NCBI RefSeq assembly: GCF_019968905.1
Contig: NZ_CP079946.1
Span: 3,224,001-3,288,000 of the forward strand
Direction: 5' to 3'
Origin: Corallococcus sp. EGB
GTDB lineage: Bacteria > Myxococcota > Myxococcia > Myxococcales > Myxococcaceae
Length of the DNA: 64,000 bases
Every line of letters starts with the position of its first letter. Within the stretch, counting starts at the first letter, position 1. The notes under the pieces were generated by a model. The model did not search any database. It was not told the origin of the DNA and was given only the letters and a program-made list of their open reading frames with translations. A program made the position numbers and the translations under genes. Shown piece by piece: positions 29,783 to 64,000 of this stretch.

Positions 29783-30580
29783 ATGCACCTGAAGATGACG
29801 AGTCGCCTCCTGGCGGCTGCGTTCCTGAGCCTGGTGGCCGGTTGCCAGGGTGAGCCCGCGCAGTCTCCCGAGGGTTCGCAGTCCGCGACGCTGTCCGCCA
29901 AGGCGGATTGCGTGCAGCGGTTCGACGGCATCACCACCTGCGCCAAGGGAAATGCGTCCCTGGCCGCCTCCGAGAAGGGCGTGCAGGTCCTGGGGCTGAA
30001 GGACGCCAAGACGGACGGCGTCTCCAGCACGTTCAATGACGCCATCACCTGGTCCCAGGAGGCGCAGATCCGCGTGGGCAGCCAGAAGGGCGGCATCGCC
30101 CTGGCCGCGCGCGACGGCGATCAGGTCGTCAGCACGCTGCGCATCACCTCCAGCGCGGACCGTCAGGTGTCGGTGACGCCCGGCTTCACCGGTTCGCCCG
30201 AGGGTGCCTACCGGATGAACGTGTACCGCGATGGCCGCCTCGTGAACACCACGCACGAGCCCATGGGCTTCGTCATCACGTTCTACGACTGGTGGTCCTT
30301 CATCAACTGGTGGAACATCCACTGGCACTTCTTCTCCTACCGCGCCATCTCCGGCACCGACACCGGCCTCAACGGCGCGTGCGGCTGGCGCCTGAACTCG
30401 CCGGGCGCGACGTTCACGATGCGGACGGCGGACGGCAAGGAGGTCGTTGGCGACACGGCCGAGTTCATCGAGGAGATTGGCGACGGCCACTACCCGTATC
30501 GCCACTTCTCCGGCATCGACGTGAACGCCAGCGCCACGGACCTCCTCGTCACGGGCGAGTCCTTCGGCCAGGAGAAGTAG
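29783..30580 (+). CDS. Lipoprotein of unknown function with an aromatic-rich segment
   Basis: A 265-residue predicted lipoprotein. The signal peptide MHLKMTSRLLAAAFLSLVAG ends in L-V-A-G-C (Cys21), followed by a Ser/Gln-rich tether. The rest is beta-rich. It contains one striking stretch dense in Trp, Phe, Tyr and His (DWWSFINWWNIHWHFFSY, near residues 170-188). Two cysteines near 49 and 58 could form a disulphide. I do not recognise the family. It is probably attached to a membrane; the aromatic stretch could insert in lipid or bind a glycan, which is inference. The start at 29783 is set by the signal peptide and by GAGG at 29771-29774. A strong terminator follows, so it is transcribed separately from the next gene. 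Confidence 0.8.
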   Translation: MHLKMTSRLLAAAFLSLVAGCQGEPAQSPEGSQSATLSAKADCVQRFDGITTCAKGNASLAASEKGVQVLGLKDAKTDGVSSTFNDAITWSQEAQIRVGSQKGGIALAARDGDQVVSTLRITSSADRQVSVTPGFTGSPEGAYRMNVYRDGRLVNTTHEPMGFVITFYDWWSFINWWNIHWHFFSYRAISGTDTGLNGACGWRLNSPGATFTMRTADGKEVVGDTAEFIEEIGDGHYPYRHFSGIDVNASATDLLVTGESFGQEK

Positions 30581-30589
30581 GCGGTTCCT

Positions 30590-30637
30590 CCACCGGGCGG
30601 GGCGCTCCGCCTTCCGCCCGGTGGTCTGTCTGTCTTT
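30590..30637 (+). terminator. Rho-independent terminator after the aromatic-rich lipoprotein gene
   Basis: A perfect 11-bp stem (CCACCGGGCGG / CCGCCCGGTGG, arms 30590-30600 and 30614-30624) encloses a 13-base loop that can itself pair (GGCG/CGCC). TCTGTCTGTCTTT follows. It lies ten bases after the stop. Confidence 0.85.
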
Positions 30638-30665
30638 GATGTCTTCTGGCCGAGGAGTCGTGACG

Positions 30666-32048
30666 ATGCGCGTGCCCTGGTCCCTCGTTGGCATCTCCGC
30701 CGGAGCGCTGCTCATCGGCGCCGCGTGGGCCACCGTGGCCCGCCGCCCCGAACCGCTGGTGCTGGGCGCGCTGCCCCCCATCGTCCTGCCCCACGAGGAG
30801 CAGTCCGGCGGCGCCACCACCGTGACGGACACCGGCCGCAACGCGTTCGGGCGCTCGCCCATGAACATGCCGCGCTCGCGCTGGCCGGACTTCTACGCGG
30901 GCAAGGGCGTCTTCGACCGCGACTGGAGCGACCCGCGCCTGCGCACCCCCGCGGCCGGCCCGTTCTTCAGCGCCACCGGCTGCATGACCTGCCACGTGAA
31001 GGACGGCCGGGGCCAGCCGCCCTCGAGCCCCACGGAGGCGCCCGTCTCGCTGGCGTTCCAGCTGAGCGCGCCCGATGGCTCGGGCCCCCATCCGCTGTAC
31101 GGCATGCAGCTGGACCTGCACGCGGTGGAGGGCCAGGTCCCCGAAGGTCAGGTCCGCGTCGACTTCGAGGAGACGCGCGGCGCCTTCGCCACCGGCGAGC
31201 CGTACTCCCTGGTGCGCCCGCGCTACCAGTTCCAGGGGCTGGTGCATGGCCCGCTGGGCGACGGCGCCATGTTCTCCGCGCGCGTGTCTCCCGTGAACTT
31301 CGGCCTGGGCCTGCTGGAGGCGCTGCCGGAGGCGGCCATCCTGGCCCGCGCCGACCCCGAGGACCGCGACCACGACGGCATCTCCGGCCGGGCCAACCAG
31401 GTGCTCGACGTGGAGACGGGCCAGACGCGCCTGGGCCGCTTCGGGTGGAAGGCCAACCAGCCCACGCTGCGCCAGCAGGTGGCGCACGCGCTCGTCGCGG
31501 ACATGGGCGTCACGACGACGCTCTACCCCCAGGAGCAGGGCCGGGACGCCCCGGGCGAACCGGAGGTGTCACAGGACGACCTGGACCTGCTGATGATCTA
31601 CATGCGCCTGCTCGCCGTGCCCAAGCGGCGCGACTGGGAGGCGCCGGAGGTCCAGCGCGGGCACGCGGTGTTCCGCGCCATCGGCTGCGCGGCGTGCCAT
31701 GTGGACACGCCCCAGGAGACGGGCCCGGTGGAGGGCTTCGACGAGGTCTCCCACCAGGTCATCTACCCCTACACGGACCTGCTGTTGCATGACATGGGCG
31801 AGGGCCTGGCGGATGGGCGTCCTGACGGGCTGGCCACGGGCAGCGAGTGGCGCACGCCGCCCCTCTGGGGCATCGGGCTGGTGGAGTCCGTCAACCGGCA
31901 CACGCGCTTCCTGCATGACGGCCGGGCCCGCTCCCTGGAGGAGGCGGTCCTCTGGCACGGCGGGGAGGCGGCCCCGGCGCAGGCGCGCTATGTGCGGCTG
32001 CCCCAGGAGGACCGGGCCGCGCTGCTCGCCTTCTTGAAGTCACTCTGA
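30666..32048 (+). CDS. Di-heme oxidoreductase (DHOR / thiol oxidoreductase-like family)
   Basis: A 460-residue protein with an N-terminal signal anchor (MRVPWSLVGISAGALLIGAA). It has two c-type heme motifs, CMTCH at residue 106 and CAACH at residue 341. The spacing, the aspartate-rich DRDHDGISGRANQV segment and the C-terminal 'WRTPPLWGIGL...HDGRA' pattern match the di-heme oxidoreductase family (Pfam DHOR, formerly DUF1111), related to di-heme cytochrome c peroxidases. It would act in the periplasm as an electron-transfer enzyme; the substrate is not known for most members. No imelysin-like partner gene, a frequent DHOR neighbour, is present. The ATG at 30666 has GAGGAG about ten bases upstream; a 15-codon upstream extension is ignored. 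Confidence 0.9.
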   Translation: MRVPWSLVGISAGALLIGAAWATVARRPEPLVLGALPPIVLPHEEQSGGATTVTDTGRNAFGRSPMNMPRSRWPDFYAGKGVFDRDWSDPRLRTPAAGPFFSATGCMTCHVKDGRGQPPSSPTEAPVSLAFQLSAPDGSGPHPLYGMQLDLHAVEGQVPEGQVRVDFEETRGAFATGEPYSLVRPRYQFQGLVHGPLGDGAMFSARVSPVNFGLGLLEALPEAAILARADPEDRDHDGISGRANQVLDVETGQTRLGRFGWKANQPTLRQQVAHALVADMGVTTTLYPQEQGRDAPGEPEVSQDDLDLLMIYMRLLAVPKRRDWEAPEVQRGHAVFRAIGCAACHVDTPQETGPVEGFDEVSHQVIYPYTDLLLHDMGEGLADGRPDGLATGSEWRTPPLWGIGLVESVNRHTRFLHDGRARSLEEAVLWHGGEAAPAQARYVRLPQEDRAALLAFLKSL

Positions 32049-32177
32049 GGCACGGAAGGGCTGCCCTCCCGTCCGGGTGGCGGCCAGGAGGTCCGTCGCC
32101 TGGAGGAGGCTTCGACCGCCGGGGGGCACGGAACGGTGGACGGCCCGGGCCCGTGGGCTACCCTGGGGGCCCCCTTC

Positions 32178-33626
32178 ATGCAGCCCCACGCCTCCATCCC
32201 CGATGATGCCCCCGACGTCCCGCTCGCGGTCGACCTGGACGGGACCCTGGTGCGCACGGACACGCTGCACGAGAACCTGCTCGTGCTGCTCAAGCACGCG
32301 CCGTGGCTGCTGCTCTTGCTGCCGCTGTGGGTGCTGAAGGGCAAGGCCTTCTTCAAGGCGGAGGTGGCCCGCCGCTCTCGGCTGGACGTCGCGTCGCTGC
32401 CGTACAACGTGGAGGTGGTGGCCTTCCTGCGCGAGGAGCACGCCCGCGGGCGGCGGCTCGTCCTGGCCACGGCCGCGGACCGGAGCATCGCCGACGCGGT
32501 GGCCTCGCACCTGGGCTTCTTCCACACCGTGGTGGCCAGTGAAGCCGGGGTGAACCTGTCCGGCGCGCGGAAGCTCGCGCGGCTGCGGGAGGTGCTGGGC
32601 CGCTTCGACTACGCGGGCAACGACACGGTGGACCTGGTCCTGTGGCGCGAGTGCCGGCGGATCATCGTGGTGCACGCCTCGGCGGGGGTGCTGCGTCAGG
32701 CGCGGGACCTGGGCCGCCCGGTGCATCGCGTCTTCGAGTCGCCGCCCGGGGGAGTGCGCCCGTGGGTGAAGGCCCTGCGGGTGCACCAGTGGGCGAAGAA
32801 CGCGCTCGTCTTCGTTCCCGTGCTGGCGGCGCACAAGGCCACCCAGGGCGGCCTGGCCCCGCGCGCGGTGCTGGCGTTCCTCGCCTTCAGCCTCTGCGCG
32901 TCCAGCGTGTACGTCATCAACGACCTGCTGGACCTGGCGTCGGACCGGCGGCACCCGTCCAAGTCGCGGCGGCCCTTCGCGTCCGGGGCCCTGCCGGTGC
33001 GCGCGGGCGTCGTGCTGGCGCCGCTGCTGCTGGGCGGTGCCGCGGCGCTGGCGCTGGCGACGCTGCCCCTGTCGTTCGCCGCGCTCCTGGCCGCGTACTT
33101 CGCGCTCACGCTGGCGTACTCGCTGCGGCTCAAGCAGGTGGTGATGCTGGACGTGCTGGTGCTGGCGGGCCTCTACACGGTGCGCATCTTCGGAGGTGCG
33201 CTGGCGGTGGGCGTGCCCACGTCGAGCTGGCTGCTCATGTTCAGCATGTTCCTCTTCCTGTCGCTGGCCCTGCTCAAGCGGCTGAGCGAGGTGCGGCGGC
33301 TGCGCCAGTCCAACGAGACGTCCGCTCACGGGCGCGGCTATCTGGCGCAGGACTACGAGCAGCTCGCGAGCCTGGGCACGGCCGCGGGTCAGGTGTCGGT
33401 GCTGGTGCTGGCCCTCTACATCACCAGCAAGGAGGTCACCGCGCTGTATGCCCACCCGGAGCGGCTGTGGCTGCTGTGCCCGGTGATGCTGTACTGGGTG
33501 GGCCGCATCTGGGTGCTGGCGCACCGGGGACTCGTGAACGAGGACCCGCTCGTCTTCGCGCTGCGGGACCGGGTCAGCTACATCGTGGGCGCCGTCGCCG
33601 CGGTGGTGCTGTGGGTGGCGACGTGA
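32178..33626 (+). CDS. HAD phosphatase-UbiA prenyltransferase fusion (DPPR synthase/phosphatase-like)
   Basis: A 482-residue two-domain protein. Residues about 15-190 are a HAD-type hydrolase (DLDGTLVRTD at 19-28, then LATAADRSIADAV and YAGNDTVDL). Residues about 195-482 are a UbiA-family membrane prenyltransferase with about eight helices and the metal motif NDLLDLASD, plus RRPFASGAL. The C-terminal half resembles mycobacterial Rv3806c, which attaches phosphoribose to decaprenyl phosphate. The HAD domain could remove the 5-phosphate from the product, a step done by separate proteins elsewhere. The two downstream genes encode the next two steps, 13 bases and then a 4-base overlap away, so the three form an operon. 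The ATG at 32178 is preferred over an in-frame GTG at 32136 because the conserved region starts soon after it. The prenyl and sugar substrates are inferred. Confidence 0.85.
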   Translation: MQPHASIPDDAPDVPLAVDLDGTLVRTDTLHENLLVLLKHAPWLLLLLPLWVLKGKAFFKAEVARRSRLDVASLPYNVEVVAFLREEHARGRRLVLATAADRSIADAVASHLGFFHTVVASEAGVNLSGARKLARLREVLGRFDYAGNDTVDLVLWRECRRIIVVHASAGVLRQARDLGRPVHRVFESPPGGVRPWVKALRVHQWAKNALVFVPVLAAHKATQGGLAPRAVLAFLAFSLCASSVYVINDLLDLASDRRHPSKSRRPFASGALPVRAGVVLAPLLLGGAAALALATLPLSFAALLAAYFALTLAYSLRLKQVVMLDVLVLAGLYTVRIFGGALAVGVPTSSWLLMFSMFLFLSLALLKRLSEVRRLRQSNETSAHGRGYLAQDYEQLASLGTAAGQVSVLVLALYITSKEVTALYAHPERLWLLCPVMLYWVGRIWVLAHRGLVNEDPLVFALRDRVSYIVGAVAAVVLWVAT

Positions 33627-33639
33627 TGGGGGCCTGGCG

Positions 33640-35004
33640 ATGAGCACGGCGGATTCCTGGGGCCGCTTCCCCCGCGTGGAGCAACAGACGCGCGCGCTCG
33701 TGTGGCGTGCGGAGTCGCTGCCCCGCGTGGACGGCTCCGTCCTGCCGCATGGCCTGGGCCGCAGCTACGGGGACTCCTGTCTCAACGGCGGCGGCACGGT
33801 GCTGCTCACGGAGGGACTGGACCGGCTCATCGACTTCGACCCCGCGGCGGGCGTGGTGCGCTGCGAGGCGGGCGTGTCGCTGGACACGCTCTTGCGTCTG
33901 GCCGTGCCGCGCGGCTGGTTCCTGCCGGTGACGCCGGGCACGAAGTTCGTCACGGTCGGCGGCGCCATCGCCAACGACGTGCACGGCAAGAACCATCACC
34001 GGGCCGGGACCTTTGGCCGGCACGTGCGCCGGTTCGAGCTGGTGCGCTCGGACGGCAGCCGCCGGATGTGCTCGCCCGACGAGAACCCGGACTGGTTCGG
34101 CGCGACGATTGGCGGCCTGGGGCTCACGGGGCTCGTCACCTGGGCGGAGGTGCAGCTCTCCCCCATCCGCAACCCCTTCGTGGTGCAGGAGACGGTCCCG
34201 TTCGACAACCTGGACGGCTTCATGCGCGTGTCCGCCGAGTCCGAGGCGGACCACGACTTCACCATGTCGTGGGTGGACTGCCTGGCGCGCGGGCGCAAGC
34301 TGGGGCGCGGCCTGTTCTACCGGGGCAACTTCGCGCCCACCCAGTTCGACCGGCTGCCCTTGGTGAAGAGCCACCTGTCGCATGGCAGCGGGCTCGCGGT
34401 GCCCGTGGATTTGCCGGGCTTCTGCCTCAACCGGCTGTCGGTGTCCGCCTTCAACTTCCTGTACTACCACCGGGAGCGGATGAAGCCGTCCCCGCGGCTG
34501 GTGCACTACGATCCGTTCTTCTACCCGCTGGACAGTGTGTACGGCTGGAACCGCATCTACGGCCGCCGGGGCTTCCTCCAGTTCCAGTGCGTGGTGCCCC
34601 ACGCCACCGCGCGAGACGCGCTGAAGGAGCTGCTGGAGCGCAGCGCCAGAGGCGGCCTGCCCAGCTTCCTGTCCGTGCTCAAGACGTTCGGCGACCTGCC
34701 GTCGCCCGGGTGGATGTCCTTCCCGCGCCCCGGCTACACGCTGGCCCTGGACTTCGCCAACCAGGGGGAGAAGACGTGGCGGCTGGTGGAGTCGCTGGAC
34801 CGCGTGACGCGCGAGGCAGGCGGGGCGGTGTACCCGGCCAAGGACGCGCGCATGAGCCCGGAGAGCTTCGCGGCCTACTTCCCGAACCGCGAGCGGTTCT
34901 CCGCGTACATCGATCCCGCGTTCTCGTCCTCCTTCTGGCGCCGGGTGAATCCGGCGCCGCTGTCCCTGCCCGCGGTGGAGGGACGCCAGGTCGCCATCCC
35001 ATGA
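33640..35004 (+). CDS. DprE1-like FAD-dependent oxidase (decaprenylphosphoryl-ribose 2'-epimerase subunit)
   Basis: A 454-residue vanillyl-alcohol-oxidase-type flavoprotein. The N-terminal FAD-binding fold includes LGRSYGDSCLNGGG and GGAIANDVHGKNHH; the latter is the DprE1 signature around the flavin. The C-terminal substrate domain ends with the conserved lysine motif YPAKD (Lys401). It should oxidise the 2'-hydroxyl of polyprenyl-phospho-ribose to a keto intermediate, which the next gene's product reduces. In Mycobacterium tuberculosis the benzothiazinone target is Cys387, in a motif of the type PGWNVCxDF. The matching segment here is PGYTLALDF, with Ala369 at that place. The last base pair of the stop overlaps the next start (ATGA), indicating translational coupling. 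Confidence 0.88.
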   Translation: MSTADSWGRFPRVEQQTRALVWRAESLPRVDGSVLPHGLGRSYGDSCLNGGGTVLLTEGLDRLIDFDPAAGVVRCEAGVSLDTLLRLAVPRGWFLPVTPGTKFVTVGGAIANDVHGKNHHRAGTFGRHVRRFELVRSDGSRRMCSPDENPDWFGATIGGLGLTGLVTWAEVQLSPIRNPFVVQETVPFDNLDGFMRVSAESEADHDFTMSWVDCLARGRKLGRGLFYRGNFAPTQFDRLPLVKSHLSHGSGLAVPVDLPGFCLNRLSVSAFNFLYYHRERMKPSPRLVHYDPFFYPLDSVYGWNRIYGRRGFLQFQCVVPHATARDALKELLERSARGGLPSFLSVLKTFGDLPSPGWMSFPRPGYTLALDFANQGEKTWRLVESLDRVTREAGGAVYPAKDARMSPESFAAYFPNRERFSAYIDPAFSSSFWRRVNPAPLSLPAVEGRQVAIP

Positions 35005-35738
35005 AGAAAGTCATCATCCTCGGCGCCACGAGCGCCATTGCCCAGGCCACGGTGCGGCTGCTCGCCGCGCGCGGGACGTCGCTGTACCTGGTGGGCCGCA
35101 ACGCCGCGAACCTGGAGGCGGTGGCCCGGGACGCGGCCACGCGCGGCGCGCAGAAGGTGGAGTTCCGGGCGCTGGACTTGAACGACTGCGAAGCGCACGC
35201 GAGCCTGGTGGAGCGGGCGTGGCAGGCCCTGGGCGGACTGGACGGGGCGGTGCTGGCGCACGGCGTGCTGGGAGACCAGGAGGAGAGCCAGCGCTCGTGG
35301 GCGGCGGCGGAGCTGGTGCTGCGCACGAACTTCCTCTCCGCCGCGTCGCTGCTGACGGAGCTGGCCAACCGCTTCGAGGCGCAGAAGGCCGGCACGCTGG
35401 TGGTGATTTCGTCGGTGGCGGGAGACCGCGGCCGACAGAGCAACTACGTGTACGGCGCATCCAAGGGCGCGTTGAGCGTGTTCCTCCAGGGCCTGCGCAA
35501 CCGCCTGGCGAAGTCCGGGGTGGCGGTGGTGACGGTGAAGCCCGGCTTCGTGGACACGCCGATGACGGCCCACGTGCCGAAGAACAAGCTCTTCGCGTCG
35601 CCGGAGCAGGTGGCGCGCGGCCTCCTGAAGGCCGCGGACGGGCGCAAGAACGAGGTCTACGTCCCCGGCTTCTGGGCGCTCATCATGCTCATCATCCGGA
35701 GCATCCCGGAGCCGGTGTTCAAGCGGCTGAAGCTCTAG
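35001..35738 (+). CDS. DprE2-like short-chain dehydrogenase/reductase
   Basis: A 245-residue SDR enzyme. The cofactor motif is GATSAIAQA at residues 8-16, and the catalytic Ser-Tyr-Lys set appears as VVISSVAG and YGASK. A hydrophobic C-terminal segment (FWALIMLIIRSIP) suggests membrane association, as expected for a lipid-linked substrate. Downstream of DprE1, such an enzyme reduces the 2'-keto intermediate with NADH or NADPH to give polyprenyl-phospho-arabinose. The assignment rests mostly on the gene order UbiA-DprE1-DprE2, since SDRs are a broad family. Its ATG overlaps the stop of the DprE1-like gene by four bases. No arabinosyltransferase gene follows; the next gene is the convergent NRPS. 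Confidence 0.85.
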   Translation: MKKVIILGATSAIAQATVRLLAARGTSLYLVGRNAANLEAVARDAATRGAQKVEFRALDLNDCEAHASLVERAWQALGGLDGAVLAHGVLGDQEESQRSWAAAELVLRTNFLSAASLLTELANRFEAQKAGTLVVISSVAGDRGRQSNYVYGASKGALSVFLQGLRNRLAKSGVAVVTVKPGFVDTPMTAHVPKNKLFASPEQVARGLLKAADGRKNEVYVPGFWALIMLIIRSIPEPVFKRLKL

Positions 35739-36027
35739 GCCCTCGAGGGCAGCCGGTGGAGTGGGGCGCGTGCGCCTGGAGGAACTGACGCATCCGCTCC
35801 TCGCGCTCCGTGTCCTTCACCTGGGCGGCGGCTCGGAGAGCCCAGGCGCATCCTGAACCGGAGCTTCCGGAACGGATGGGCGCCCAGCCATCCCCGGAGG
35901 GGCAGCTTGCGAAGCTGGCTTGGGGCGGCATCTCGGAGAGAGCGATGGTTCTCTTCGCGTGCCATGCGCGCGCCGCAACCCGGGTCCACTCCGTGCCCGA
36001 GTGACAGACACGGAGTGGTGGAGGGGT
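35739..36027. other. Convergent gap between the DprE2-like gene and the NRPS gene
   Basis: This 289-base gap separates two converging genes. It holds a 12-base palindrome (GCCCTCGAGGGC) directly after the DprE2-like stop and a better hairpin near the NRPS end. A minus-strand stretch around 35760-35850 reads like a gene fragment (ALRAAAQVKDTEREERMRQF) but has no credible start and no recognisable family. Confidence 0.4.
35986..36018 (-). terminator. Hairpin at the 3' end of the NRPS gene
   Basis: A perfect 10-bp inverted repeat (CCACTCCGTG / CACGGAGTGG) with a 13-base loop starts ten bases after the NRPS stop. It is symmetrical, so it could stop transcription from both sides. No T tract follows on either strand. 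Confidence 0.5.

Positions 36028-64000
<27,973 letters not shown>

Noticed and set aside
35760-35931. Minus-strand fragment with ALRAAAQVKDTEREERMRQF between the DprE2-like and NRPS genes
   Set aside because: It reads like a gene remnant, but it has no plausible start, no family I recognise and too little length to call.

Overview
The window comes from a high-GC, Gram-negative, gliding myxobacterium, most likely family Myxococcaceae (Myxococcus/Corallococcus type). The evidence is a pair of focal-adhesion gliding genes (gltI/agmK and gltJ/agmX) found together in Myxococcus, many lipoproteins with clear lipoboxes, Cys-rich and MORN-type surface proteins, and a very large nonribosomal peptide synthetase (NRPS).

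Layout. (1) 1-14.9 kb, + strand: the end of an unidentified gene, the giant TPR protein GltI (about 4,091 aa) and the inner-membrane protein GltJ, with hairpins in both intergenic gaps and a perfect terminator after gltJ. (2) 15-18 kb, + strand: a Cys-rich lipoprotein, a secreted MORN-repeat protein and a probable RelA/SpoT-fold protein, the first two each followed by a terminator. (3) 18-24.3 kb, - strand: an Ig-domain/propeller-like lipoprotein, ffh (signal recognition particle GTPase) and a fused pabA-pabB (aminodeoxychorismate synthase). (4) 24.4-29.5 kb: tRNA-Leu(UAA), a frame-disrupted small TPR lipoprotein, a small two-CxxC protein, a quinone-oxidoreductase-like enzyme and a SWIM-SNF2 helicase. 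(5) 29.5-35.7 kb, + strand: a lipoprotein, a di-heme oxidoreductase, and a three-gene set (HAD-UbiA fusion, DprE1-like FAD enzyme, DprE2-like SDR) that resembles the mycobacterial route to polyprenyl-phospho-arabinose. (6) 36-64 kb, - strand: one NRPS gene that runs off the right edge. At least nine adenylation modules and a terminal thioesterase are visible.

How the genes work together. GltI and GltJ belong to the cytoplasmic/inner-membrane side of the Agl-Glt gliding motor. The UbiA-DprE1-DprE2 set would make a lipid-linked pentofuranose donor for a periplasmic glycosyltransferase that is not in the window. The NRPS reads from about 64 kb down to 36 kb. By binding-pocket residues the visible modules predict ...-(Lys-like?)-Leu-Glu/Gln-Val-Ile/Val-Glu/Gln-Ala-Ala-Val, then release by the thioesterase. 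I see no epimerisation, methylation or other tailoring domain.

The strongest leads are the NRPS itself, because I cannot match its predicted peptide to a known product, and its recent evolution by at least three separate internal copy events with different breakpoints. Other leads are the arabinose-donor gene set with a fused HAD-UbiA protein, a degraded lipoprotein gene with two compensating frame changes, and a low-GC patch over two convergent gene ends. I found no CRISPR array, insertion sequence, phage or plasmid gene.
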